Source: Elysia marginata (Eukaryota > Mollusca > Gastropoda > Plakobranchidae). Taken from it: a stretch of DNA of 23,683 bases. The DNA lies in assembly GCA_019649035.1 (NCBI GenBank), contig BMAT01010274.1, forward strand, positions 174,118 through 197,800, in the 5' to 3' direction. Below are positions 1-9,828 of this stretch, piece after piece (position 1 is the stretch's first letter; the number at the start of each line of letters is the position of its first letter). A program made the position numbers and the translations under genes. The notes under the pieces are model-generated. The model had not been told where the DNA came from, did no database searches, and saw only the letters and a program-made list of their open reading frames with translations.

Positions 1-91
1 TACATATACATGTACATCACACTACTCATCTTGTTTTTCAAAATACGTCTTTGTTTAGGTCAAAATTATTTTGCAGACGTCCGAGAGAACC

Positions 92-101
92 ATGACGTCA
101 T
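92..101. promoter_or_regulatory. CRE-like palindrome ATGACGTCAT
   Basis: A perfect 10-base palindrome contains TGACGTCA, the full consensus for CREB/ATF-family bZIP factors. It lies about 1.1 kb upstream of the predicted start codon. An exact 8-mer can occur by chance at this scale, so binding is only a possibility. Confidence 0.25.
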
Positions 102-1172
102 GACCATACTTCGATCGGTGCTTTAAATTTTGTTTTCTGCTGACTCGAAAAATAAACAAAAGTTTCGCTTAAATGGTCTTTTAACTTTAAAACTTTAGAC
201 AAATTAGCTTAGACTCCAATAAACATAATATAATGATGTAGATCTAGATAGCATCTTAGTAAATCTGCAAATTTAGATTAGAAACCTAATTGCAGATGAA
301 AAAAAAAGACAAAAATCTGTGTAGATTTAGAGTCTAGATTCCTGCATAGATCTAATAGAAATGGATCGGTATTTAAATAGATCTAGATAAAATTTCTGAG
401 CAAAGTAATAATACATGTTTAACCTGATTTTAATTGATGTGAAGACCATTCTTACATCATTTACTTAAACCCGCAAAATGCATCGGCTTTTTTTACTAGA
501 AAAAAAGAACAAATAAATTGATATAAATACTTTACAATTAAATGACAAAAACAACAAAAACAATAATAGTGCTAAGAATGAATGTAATGATTATAATCAG
601 CTTCTTCATCATTAAGTATAGTTTTATCATCTATTTTCCTTGTATTTTCCAGTATTTTACTATGTTTCTCTATTACTGCTATTGGTGAAATGGTAGTAAG
701 TCAAGGAGGATAACTCTAGCTGAATTTTTTTAGGAATATCGTCTATTCTCAACAAAAGAAAAGTGTTAAATTGATCTGAAAAAATTGTGGATTTTATTGT
801 TAACAGTACAATGGTGATGATGGCGAATTTCATTAACTGGGTTTTAAAATATCATGTGCTGTGTGTATGCAATCACCCATACAAAGTAAATTTGATAAAA
901 GTTTTGATACACATGATTACGTGTATATAGACTCTTTTATTTGGCTTCTCAGTTGTTTTTTTTACCATTGTTAATATTTTTGTACATTTTAAGTTTTAAA
1001 CAAGTTCTTTAATCAATCTAACAAAGAATGCACAGTCACTCACAAAATAAATTAATCTTAAAGTAAATTTAGTTTGGATGAAGTATGCTTATTATGTTTT
1101 CTAATTTTGTAAAAACTTGTGATATGTCAATAAGTGAATCTTTGCTTGGCCAGTGAAGCAAAAGACAGCGTG

Positions 1173-1217
1173 ATGATTCGTACATGGCCTAAAGAAATAT
1201 CAACCTTCCAGTCCTAG
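1173..1217 (+). other. Possible upstream ORF in the 5' leader
   Basis: An ATG at 1173 opens 14 codons ending in TAG at 1215-1217, just before the predicted start codon at 1231. A second, minimal uORF (ATG GCC TAA) sits at 1184-1192. Both matter only if the transcript begins upstream of 1173, which the sequence cannot show. If transcribed, they could lower translation of the main frame. Confidence 0.2.
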
Positions 1218-1230
1218 AGAGCCACAGACA

Positions 1231-1239
1231 ATGTCAAGT
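1231..1239 (+). CDS. Exon 1 coding part (Met-Ser-Ser)
   Basis: The ATG at 1231 has A at -3. It is followed by two serine codons and a perfect donor, GTAAGTC, at 1240. The phase matches exon 2. An in-frame TGA at 1174-1176 closes the frame upstream, with no other in-frame ATG between. Only three codons are encoded here, so the call depends on donor quality and phase agreement. The alternative start is the in-frame ATG inside exon 2 (1827), which would leave almost nothing before the membrane helix. Confidence 0.5.
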
Positions 1240-4200
1240 GTAAGTCTTGTGATCAATTTTAAAATCATCGTGTCTTCTATATAAAACAAAACTGCTAGCG
1301 ATTAAAGTTTTAAAGTTAGACTACAAGCATTGAACTTTGCTGTCCTTTTTGTCCCTGATCAGCAAGAGTCGTATAGGCCCTACTACATGTATAAAAAATA
1401 TTTAAAGAGTTTGGCATTTTCGATTTGGCAACTTATCTTTTTAGTTTTTATAGGAAAACGTAAATTTTATCCTAATCCTACTGTGCAAAAGGAAAGGTTA
1501 GTTATTAAACTCATTTCATTAGATCTTTAATTTTTCTGGTGTCTTTGAACTTCAATAATTTGTGAAAGGTTAAACTTTATTATTTTCTTCCCTGAAAATT
1601 CTGTGTCAGTAGTGTAGTGGCAAAAGTACTTTATTACTCAACAGTAGTGTTAAAGTTCCTCTAATTGTGTGGCTCATTCATTTAATTTTTTTAAACATTT
1701 TGCTCCTGCTTGACTGAAGTAATTTAGTTTCATTTCCCCAACACCCCCCTTTCCACCCCCATTGTTTCACAGAATAACAATCAAACAGATGTTGTCTCAC
1801 AGGATGATGACGATGTCCCTGTGGCAATGTTTGTTTGTCTTGGGGTCGGAGGTTATCTCATTCTTGTTATTGTTATTATCGTTGTTTACAGATCATTAAA
1901 GGTTTGTAACTCTGCAGAGAATATTTTTCACTGCTGTAACATTTAAAATATTTAATAACTTTCAGAGGATTGAAATGATGCTATAAGAAGTTTATAGATT
2001 GGCCTACCAAAAGAAGAAATACTTGTATGTACAATTTTTTTACTGGGCTTGTGACAGGCTTAAGTTGTAGTGACAGTTTGAAAAGTTTGATCTCTCAGGC
2101 AAATCAAAATGGAACTTTTTGAAGAAAATTTCCATAACCTGAAAAAAAGGTTTTAAGGAATATGGACTTTTACAATGATACTTTGAAAACACTTGCTTTT
2201 TAGACAATAGCATAATTTACAGCCAGATGATTATGTTGATAACTCTTGAAAAGGGATGAGGGTTCAAGGTAGACTTCAGAATGAGATTGGTTGATTTCTA
2301 TAGTGTAAGAATATATATTATTTCTGCCACTGTAAGACAGGAATTCCTCTGCCATGTCCCTGACTGTATAGAGCATGGCTGCAAGGTTTAAGAGGGATAG
2401 GGATATAGGCAGTACCTTCTTTTGTGCAGTTGCATTTTGCCTTTAAGGCCACTTGAATAACCAAAAAAAAAGAACAGTTGGGCTGAGACTTGGGATCCTA
2501 CCTTGCTGTCAGACCTATAATATAAGTCAAACTGAGATGGGCACAAGTGAACTATTCTTTTAGTTTTATGTGGATGAAAGAGCTGGACATTGAGGAAGAC
2601 ATTGACTTAACACTGTTGATATGTGGTTCCCCAGAAGAATCTTATATATTCCATAATCCATAGACAGACAGATTCACAAATGAGGATATTCTGAAACAAA
2701 CTGGGGTGAAGAAAGAACTTTGAAGAAGAGACAGCTTTCTTTTTGGACACATCTACAAAAAAGATGATCTAAAAAGTGTTGTGTTAACAGGAAAAATACC
2801 ATAAATGAGAGATTGTTGTAGATAAAAGCTCGCATATTTTCAAAGTCTGAAAAACTTGGCAACTGGGGAAGTATTGAAGACTTGAGCACAAGGGAAAGAA
2901 GAGAAGATTAGAAGCCCATGATCGCTGATGTCTGCAACAGACATGGCACTTAAAGAAAAAGTTAGCTAAGTTTTGGTTTCTAGGGTCTTTGAAATATTTG
3001 AAATTTACCATATTTTCTTGCTTTTTCGTCGCATAAGATGTTCAATGGTATTGTTTATTTAACTTCCCAGGGTCAAGGCTCTTGCCAGTGTGTTACTTGT
3101 GACTGCCGCTGTGATCACTGTGGATCGTGTTGCCAGTTTAGCAGCAACAGTGGCGGTTGCTGTGGCTTATGCTTCAAACATGGCAAGAGCTGCTCATCGT
3201 GTTGTGAGGACTGCAGTTTGAGTTCTTTTTTCTCTGGCCTGTGTGGTGCTTTCAAGGTAAGCCTGACTCATGGATAGTCTATAGGGAATGAGATTAAAGG
3301 TAAAACAAGAGTAGGGACCCTTCTCCGGAAGACAACACTCATGAGCATTGCACCATTTATTGTAATAACCTAGATCTAAAGGTCCCATCAAAGGTATTTC
3401 ATCTAGTTTTGTAAAGAACTCAGCATCTACACAAAATAGAGCTAATTAAAAAGTGTATCGTCAAAACTAGTTTACCTTGTTGATTCGTAAAGGTTGTACT
3501 CAAAAGGCAACATTTCATTCCTCTTTTTCATATAATATTTTGTTTAGAATATTTTCCAAACAGACATCAGCACATGGATTGTCATTAGCCAGCCTTAGTG
3601 ATTAAATCTCACTGGGATAGGCACTTAAAAAGTTCCACTACTCTTGTTGAAATCTCATTCCTAAAGCTTTAATTTTTGCTGTATCAACTTTGCTTGAATT
3701 TATTAACTTTCGCTAAATTTGTAAAAGAGTTAAAGTTGTCCATTAATTTTATATAATTAAACGGAAAAACTGATACATGCAACTAAACGATGAGTCAAAT
3801 TGAAAGGTTATTGTTTCCAATTCTCAACAAATAACAATAACATTCTCTTTAATTTTTTTTTCTCCAAGTCTAATTCTATTGGGTTTCTGAGAGCTCTGCT
3901 ACTGAGTCACGCCAGAGACCTACTTACATCAGAGACTTGCTATCATCATTGTTGTCTCTAGTATTGTCGAGTGATTTAGTGTCGTGAGTGAATCTACACC
4001 TCACACTGATCACCTAAGTTTTTCTAGATCTAATTGCCTCCCTGCTTTGTGAGTATCTTCATGCAGTGATTTGTGTGCTTTTACCTGCACCCATTAAACG
4101 ATTTCCAGTTTTCCTGTGGCACTTCCCCAGTTTTCCTTGCAAAGATGCAATAGTTAGATGCTTTTGCTGCATCCATTAGGCATTCTTATATTGTTTGACA

Positions 4201-7200
4201 CCTCCCATCTTCTCTTTGTAAAGCTTTAGCCATTTAATGTTTGTTTATTTTTCCTAACCTTTATGAAGTAGCTGCCTGTTTACCAGACAACATGCACCAA
4301 AGTAGAACTTTGTGTTTATTGATCCAAGCCTTGTGAGTTTTTAACAAGCCTGCTCTGAAGGTAGTGTTAGATTTGAAATACATATAGTAAATGAATCCTT
4401 TCTTTTCCAAATCTTGCCGATCAAAGCAGAGAACAATAAGTGTTGGGTAAGCCTTCTTTAATAGCTCCTGCCTTTAGGTAAATTTTTTAAAGTTGAGTCT
4501 TAATTTTCTAAAAGAATATAAATAAAATGTCATACTATCATAGTTTGCCAATGCTGCTAAAAAAATTGCTGACATAACATATAATAACTCAGCATTCTGT
4601 GTAAATAGTCACATGTGCTGCTGTCAACATTATAAATCATGAAATTTTATGCCCTTTTTGTTGTTGTAGGTTCTTTTCCAATCGTATAAGTGGTCGAACA
4701 CCAATTATAATTATGTCAGACATTAGGCCAAAAATAAAAGTAGCTTGCCTGAATGTTGATTCTTTAGTTCTGTGGTACAGCTGTTAGCTATCAGTGTAGT
4801 ATCCTATGTATAAATTTAGATGTTTGCCCCTCCCACCTTTTTGTAGCATGTACACGTCATGTATTTGAGCAGTGGAAATAATGAATCTTTTCATCTTGCC
4901 TCCTTATTTCTTTGAATACAGGTACTTATTAAGAAGAGCAAGCCTTTTATTTATTTTTTTTTTTTATCTACTTTCAAACGTTTGTATTGAACTTCATTTT
5001 CCCCCTTTCTTTTAGTTAGCATGTTTGGACAATTGTTAACATGCCGACTATGATTTCGCAGGCTTGTTCCATTAATGATTTTCATTTGATCTCATCTCTA
5101 ATAAAACAACTGCTAAAGAATGAATTCATCTTACTACATAGATTGCTAGCATCCATAGTACACCTCATGAATGATATCTTCTGGGTTTGCCTTGTCATTG
5201 TCAAATTGACAAGGATGATGAATAAAACTAGTAATGTTTGAAACATGCTTTGTTGCTGATACACTCGAACATATATGTCTCACATTCTGTCCAAATGAAT
5301 CGTAAGTTGAAAGGCTTAGTTTGGAGGTATAGGCACTTAAAGTTTACTGGGTGTTCAGAAGTCAAAATTCACTAAAGCCATTTCTAAACAGTTTTCAAAC
5401 CTAATTGATGTTCAAATTTCATTTTCATGTGTTTGTTTTTAATTAGTATGGTTGCTAAGACCTCAATACCTTTATAGTCGTCTAAACTTTAAATGCAGTT
5501 TTCTCTCCTATCTGGAATTTCACAAGTCCTAACCCTGTTGACCTCAAACGCCTATAACTTCATACAGAAGCATGATAAAGCTTTTCTGTGTTTTGTATTT
5601 GAAAGAAGAGAAAATAAGCTTTTCTGTGATACCAATATCTCACTACCCTCCAATTTTGACTTAAGACTATTTAGACTGGTTGCAAGACATATATGTACAT
5701 GTAGTTATGTATATGAGCATGCATTAAACAAGCGACAGATGGAGTATAGAAATTGTAAACTGTCCTTACATGTATTTGAGGCTTTAACATAAAGTTGTGA
5801 TTCTGGGCTTTGCTATGATGAAGAAAGCAGTTTCATGGATTGAAAAGAAAGACTTAGGCCTACTGTCAAAAGATTTTTGAACCCCTAGATTTTTTCTAAA
5901 AACCATACCATTGTGTAGTGTAAACGTTATATATAAATAAAAAGACCTTAGGGGTTGATAAAAAAAATTTTTTTAACTTGCAAAATGGAATCTTCCATTG
6001 TATAAATCATGTTAAATCCTTTTAGATGTTACTTGAAATTACTATTACTGTACATCATGATTGTTTCTTTATTTTACTAGTAGTAGTAAAATGTCTATGT
6101 CTGTCTGTTGGTTTGTCTGTCTATCTCTGCCTGTCTGTCTGTCTCAGTACTCTCACTGTCTCTCTCTGCCTGTCTGTCTGTCTGTCTCATTACTCTCACT
6201 GTCTTTGTCTGCCTGTCTGCCTGTAGCATTGGTCCAATGGTCATTGTCACCTAGCCATGCAGATCTCTCTCTTTTACTCGCTCAGTTTTGTTCCTTTTTT
6301 AGTTGTACTCTTTCTGTCCTACGTATTTGGGACGTTTATTTTAAATACCAAGAATTCGAACAAAAAATGAGTTGCTTTGTGATATAGCTGTAGAGTGATT
6401 AGATTTTGGTGCATGTTCCTAGAATGATGAAAAACTACATATCAACTCAAATTTGGCATTTTTAGCCGTTTTCTGAACATGTTGTGCTTGGCAAAAAATT
6501 TTCGATTTTTCTTTTTATAGCATTACCGAAATATTTGTCTACAATGCAAATGTCATATTTATGGCCTTTTATCACAGCCTCATTTACAATCTACATGGTA
6601 TCAGTATGAAGACCTTAATTAGTTTGTCTCAAGAAATGTTTATGACTACCGATGGTCAATGTATATCCTTTTTTTTTTCTTTAATTTTGTACATGCACCT
6701 TTTTGTTTTTCTTCTGTTTGTTTGAATTGTTAATGGACTATGTTTTGTACAAAATTGTCATTATGTCTGTAATATTTGTTTGGGTAGATATACTATTGTA
6801 AAGAGCTTCGAGCCTACATGTTAGAAGAGGCGCTAGAAAATAACTTCATTATTATTATTATTGTCATCATACCCTGGGGTTGTAGGTGTGTAGGAACCTC
6901 GGATATCTGACTGGCTCGGTGCATCAGTATCAACAAATCATCTATCTTATTCTGAAGTTGAACTGTAATTCCGTATGAATTTATGCTACACACTATATCT
7001 GTTTTAGTTATCAATGCACAATGGTAGACATATATTTTGTGAGATTTTGTAAATACAAAAAATCAATGTGTTTTTTATTTTACAAACTTAAGAAGGTACT
7101 TCGCATTTTGTGAATAATCTACACATGTGAGTTTTAATGTCCTCACTAGTCCTAATTTAAAGCATCCGCAAGGATTAATACGTGTTAGACAGACATTGCA

Positions 7201-8796
7201 TAAAGTAGATGTTGTTCAAATATTTTTGAATCTTTCAATTCTTTTATGCTCTGACCAAGTAAAAATCTAGTGTAGCAGATCATTACTTAAATGGCTACGT
7301 AGTCATATTTTTATTTCTTTTTATGTTAAATTTGTGTGCTCTTCATTTAACCTAGCCAGCCTCCTGACCTGTAAGTTCTTTGGAAAGCACAGGTCACCAA
7401 TCAAATGCCTTTTATACCACTTTATCCTGTGCCATCTATTCCAGCTCTTTCTGTGCCTTCTTTTTAGTTTCCATCTCAACCTTTCTTTCTCTCATACAAA
7501 ATAATATGAGGTATAAAAAAATTGTAATAAACCGATGCGGACAACAGTAAGTGGGTTCACAGTTTATAACCAAATCAAAAAGTATTTGGTTTGCTACCTG
7601 TTGGAAAGGGGGAATCAGAGACGGCATTGACGACATAGTGGTGAGTGCATGTAACATTTTTAAACATTATTAAAGTCTTGGGGTCACTTGCACAAATACA
7701 AGCAAATTAGCAAGTCATGCTCAGTTTGATTTTTCACTAACACTGAAGGCTAAGATTGGTAACTAGACTTCTATGTAGTAAACATTTATCTTTCTACTTT
7801 TATTTTTAATTTCAGTGTTGCCATGGATGCTGTGAAGGAGACAACTCTTGCAGGCCATCCTGCTCATCTTGCTGTGAGGACTGTAACTCTCCCACCAGTT
7901 GCCTCCCTTCCTGTAGCTGCAGCAGCTCTGCTGAGGAGGGCTGTGTGTGTCTCTGCTTTGAGATCAAGCTACACAAGGGAGGCAAGCAGGACAAGCCATA
8001 CAGGGATGGCACTAGTGCACCGGTTGGTCAAGGGAGAAAACCCAACACAGTTGGAGCTGGTGGTATGGGCAGTGATGGTCAGCTGTTTAGCACTCATTCT
8101 CCGCCACTGTCACAGTCTTATGTAAATGGTGGCCTCGACAAACAGCAGCGCAATCACCAGCCTTGTAGCTTTGATGGTCCTATTGTCACTGATGTTGTGT
8201 CAGTTAAAGGGCAACAGTTTCAAGGGCAAGGAGATACTCAGCTCAAGTCGAGGTCAGTTCACTTGGCTTTACCAATGGAGGCAATCACAGACAATCAACA
8301 TCTGCACAGGGTTCAGGTTAGTTTTTCATCTGCAAATAGCAAGGAGGGAAGAACTCGGCGCAAACTGCCCGCCCCTCCAGATAAAGAAAGCAGCAGTACT
8401 GGTACCAGAACAGACAAGACCCACAGCAACAGCAGTGACGCAGATCTCAGCGCGAGTGAGGGAAGTCACAGACTAAGCTCCAGAATTCGACGTTCTCTCC
8501 ACGCAGGTCGAAGGTCGCAGAGATATCCAAACAAATTCCTTGTTAACGCAGAGTCAACCTGCCAAGATTCCAGGGCTGATGTGTCAAGTAGCATTCACAA
8601 AAGTTCAAAAGTTGGGTCTTTGAATACACGAAACTCAGAGGTTAGCAATAGTACTCAGTCTACAAACTTGTCATCCGGTGCATCAAGTGGTCAACAAAAA
8701 TCATTTCTCTTGTCCAGTAGATCTAGTGGTCAACAGACTTCAAAACTGTCAACAACATCCACTCAAACTCTTCCCAAACCTAGAGAATTTCTTTAA
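1231..8796 (+). CDS. Four-exon gene for a single-pass membrane protein with a cysteine-rich cytoplasmic domain
   Basis: The model joins 1231-1239, 1773-1901, 3071-3256 and 7816-8796. All introns are phase 0 with GT-AG borders, giving 434 residues. Residues 1-17 are short and acidic (four consecutive Asp) with an N-Q-T sequon. Residues 18-42 form one hydrophobic helix followed by Arg and Lys, which suggests N-out/C-in topology without a cleaved signal peptide. Residues 47-155 carry 31 cysteines, many as CC or CxC pairs. The octapeptide CSSCCEDC occurs once in each cysteine exon. The remaining ~280 residues are Ser/Thr/Gln-rich, probably disordered, with RRKLPAPP at 289-296. The family is unrecognised. 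Cysteines beside a membrane could be palmitoylated or bind metal, but that is inference. Keratin-associated or metallothionein-like similarity would be compositional only. An additional exon in the 4.6-kb intron 3 cannot be excluded. Confidence 0.72.
1240..1772 (+). other. Intron 1
   Basis: A 533-base AT-rich intron with a consensus GTAAGT donor and a C/T-rich acceptor. The short open frame at 1330-1530 inside it has no recognisable features and is probably chance. Confidence 0.5.
1773..1901 (+). CDS. Exon 2: acidic N-terminus and transmembrane helix
   Basis: A strong polypyrimidine tract (C/T-rich from about 1738) ends in TTTCACAG at 1772. The 43 codons end at AAG before donor GTTTGT. They encode an Asn/Gln start with an N-Q-T sequon, an Asp-rich stretch, then about 24 hydrophobic residues (Val, Ile, Leu, Gly) closed by Y-R-S-L-K. 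The basic residues after the helix place the following exons in the cytoplasm by the positive-inside rule. Confidence 0.7.
1902..3070 (+). other. Intron 2
   Basis: A 1,169-base intron with donor GTTTGT. Its last third contains a decayed LINE 3' end (about 2560-2953) that stops roughly 115 bases before the exon 3 acceptor. Confidence 0.65.
2560..2953 (+). mobile_element. Decayed LINE 3' end (C-terminal tail of a reverse transcriptase ORF)
   Basis: Read across three shifting frames, this stretch keeps the order of conserved pieces seen in the C-terminal tail of a widespread animal LINE ORF2. The pieces are SWTLRK at 2581, a W-F-x-R-R-I-L-x-I-P block from 2621, TDRFTNEDIL at 2664, FGHIYKKDDL near 2742 followed by VLTGKIP, and M-I-A-D-V-C-N-R-H-G-T followed by TAA at 2918-2953. 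Frameshifts and stops separate the pieces, including one TAG where Trp is usual. The clade cannot be named with certainty. It lies in the same orientation as the host gene. Confidence 0.75.
3071..3256 (+). CDS. Exon 3: first cysteine-rich block
   Basis: The acceptor is TTTAACTTCCCAG at 3070 and the donor is AAG|GTAAGC at 3257. The 62 codons contain 16 cysteines, including CDCRCDHCGSCC near the start and CSSCCEDC in the second half. The exon is clearly more GC-rich than the surrounding intron. The frame is open only a short way upstream of the acceptor, which supports this boundary. Confidence 0.8.
6094..6225. repeat. Imperfect (TCTG)n microsatellite with a higher-order unit
   Basis: The tetranucleotide TCTG/TGTC recurs, with CTCTGCC interruptions. 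A unit of about 50 bases (TCTG run, then CAGTACTCTCACTGTC) is repeated with CATTACTCTCACTGTC, so the array has a second-level tandem structure. The Leu/Ser/Cys-rich open frames here are translations of the repeat and not genes. Confidence 0.9.
6787..6863 (+). mobile_element. 3' tail of a CR1/L2-type LINE with (ATT)n end
   Basis: TTGTAAAGAGCTTCGAGCC followed by GAGGCGCTAGAAAATAAC and then five ATT units (6848-6862) resembles the 3' end common in animal CR1/L2-group elements: an AAGCGCTTTGAG-like box, a GCGCTATATAAA-like box, then a short tandem repeat. The 5' extent of the fragment is unclear because the upstream sequence is too diverged to read as coding. Confidence 0.55.
7816..8796 (+). CDS. 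Exon 4: second cysteine block and long Ser/Thr-rich tail
   Basis: The acceptor TTTTTAATTTCAG at 7815 joins in phase 0 to exon 3. There are 326 codons and a TAA stop. The first 47 residues hold 15 cysteines, with CCHGCC at the start and a second CSSCCEDC at exon residues 16-23. The rest is rich in Ser, Thr, Gln and Gly. It includes basic clusters, RRKLPAPP at 8356-8379 (fits the class I SH3 ligand pattern +xPhiPxPhiP), and a short SSGQQ repeat near the end. The C-terminus is E-F-L, which would fit a class III PDZ ligand. Codon use and GC content differ from the flanking spacers, as expected for a real exon. Confidence 0.8.
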   Translation, partial: CCHGCCEGDNSCRPSCSSCCEDCNSPTSCLPSCSCSSSAEEGCVCLCFEIKLHKGGKQDKPYRDGTSAPVGQGRKPNTVGAGGMGSDGQLFSTHSPPLSQSYVNGGLDKQQRNHQPCSFDGPIVTDVVSVKGQQFQGQGDTQLKSRSVHLALPMEAITDNQHLHRVQVSFSSANSKEGRTRRKLPAPPDKESSSTGTRTDKTHSNSSDADLSASEGSHRLSSRIRRSLHAGRRSQRYPNKFLVNAESTCQDSRADVSSSIHKSSKVGSLNTRNSEVSNSTQSTNLSSGASSGQQKSFLLSSRSSGQQTSKLSTTSTQTLPKPREFL

Positions 8797-8866
8797 TTCA
8801 AATGTCACACACCAGTAGGATGGAGTCAGATGTGAAAGTTTCAATTTGAGACTAACACTTTTTAGA

Positions 8867-8872
8867 AATAAA
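8867..8872 (+). terminator. Candidate polyadenylation signal AATAAA
   Basis: The first canonical AATAAA after the stop codon lies 71 bases downstream and is followed by a T-rich stretch. It is a plausible 3' end for the cysteine-rich gene with a very short 3' UTR. A second signal at 9823-9828 would give a 3' UTR of about 1 kb. Confidence 0.45.
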
Positions 8873-9822
8873 TTTCTTTTATCTCTCTTTTTTTAACCTA
8901 AAGTATTTCTAATATCTTTCGACAAAATGTTGATAGTTAGATTTTAGTTGCTTAGAAAAAAAGAACTTTAAATTATCAATGCCTTGTGGTGTCTTATTGA
9001 TTCGCACTGGTTGTGAGACAAATATAGAGACTATTTCTCATCCATGCAATTGTCAGACACAGTTTTTCACCTCGTGTCTTAGCTATTAGGGCTTCCTCTG
9101 TTCATCTCTCAATGGCAGCCTATGAAGTTCAAGATTTACAGTAGAAACTTTTCAGGTAGACATTAAGTTTTTGAACCCATTAAAGTCAATTTATCTAGAT
9201 CAGTCATAGTTTACTATACACCATTGTGCAAAAATTTCAGGATCTGAGGCATGGCACAGTCTCTATTTCTAAACAACTTATCAGCAGGATTGGACAATGA
9301 GACTGAGAGATACAATCCAAAAAGCCTTTAACTAATCTACAATTTTTGCTCATGTGACCAGGCAGAATGGAAAATGAGACTCAGGTTGCCAAAGTTCGAA
9401 GGCTTAAAAGAAATATCAAATGTCAGACTTATGTTGTTGTTTTCTACGACTCTTCATACCTCAGACCCATGACTGTAGCGCAGTAGTAGGAAAAAACCCA
9501 AAGGGCTGCAGAGATGGCAATCTTCCCCCATCTCTTTCTGCCAACAAGTGGTGGTAGCTGTGTGTGTTTTATGGGTCAAGTGCATTCTATGATGTGCTCA
9601 TGACATTTCTTTCTTTGTCTTCCTGAACGTTCATAATATGTATTTATATATAGAGAGAGAGCATGCCTACAATGTAATTAGTCAGCAGAGAAGATGAAAA
9701 ATTAAAAAGTCACTTTGACATGGTAGGAGAAACTGAGCTATGGGTTTTTTGAATAGGTTTTTACCTAGTTTACTGTTGAACAGATGTTCAAACTGACATT
9801 GATAAAACCTTTCACTCTGTGA

Positions 9823-9828
9823 AATAAA
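9823..9828 (+). terminator. Alternative polyadenylation signal AATAAA
   Basis: A canonical hexamer about 1 kb beyond the stop codon of the cysteine-rich gene. It would serve as a distal site if the proximal signal at 8867 is weak. In AT-rich DNA such hexamers are frequent, so support is limited. Confidence 0.2.

Larger units (their letters stand above)
1..1230. other. Upstream non-coding region of the cysteine-rich gene
   Basis: AT-rich sequence without a credible coding region. It contains several AGATCTAGA-type words between about 237 and 390, a perfect CRE-like palindrome at 92-101, and a TATATA word at 924-929. That TATA word lies about 300 bases upstream of the predicted start codon and is not convincing as a core promoter. 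The 5' untranslated exon and promoter of the downstream gene are probably here, but no transcription start can be placed from sequence alone. Confidence 0.5.
3257..7815 (+). other. Intron 3 (4.6 kb)
   Basis: A long AT-rich intron between the two cysteine exons. It holds a TCTG-type microsatellite (about 6094-6225) and a LINE 3' tail (6787-6863). I found no further cysteine-coding exon with good splice borders, but a small alternative exon could be missed by eye. Open frames at 5041-5241 and 5493-5792 have no supporting features. Confidence 0.6.

Noticed and set aside
2674..3011. Two minus-strand open frames
   Set aside because: They are antisense shadows of the decayed LINE tail, whose plus-strand reading gives ordered conserved blocks.
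5493..5792. 99-codon open frame in intron 3 as an extra exon
   Set aside because: It lacks a cysteine pattern, matching splice borders and similarity to anything recognised.
6026..6387. Leu/Ser/Cys-rich open frames that resemble a secreted cysteine-rich peptide
   Set aside because: They are translations of the TCTG microsatellite. Two frames look alike because the repeat is tetranucleotide.
7812..8476. Open frames at 7823-8125 and 8126-8476 (plus) and 7812-8012 (minus)
   Set aside because: They lie inside exon 4 in other frames. The exon 4 frame continues the cysteine pattern from exon 3 with correct splice phase, and these do not.
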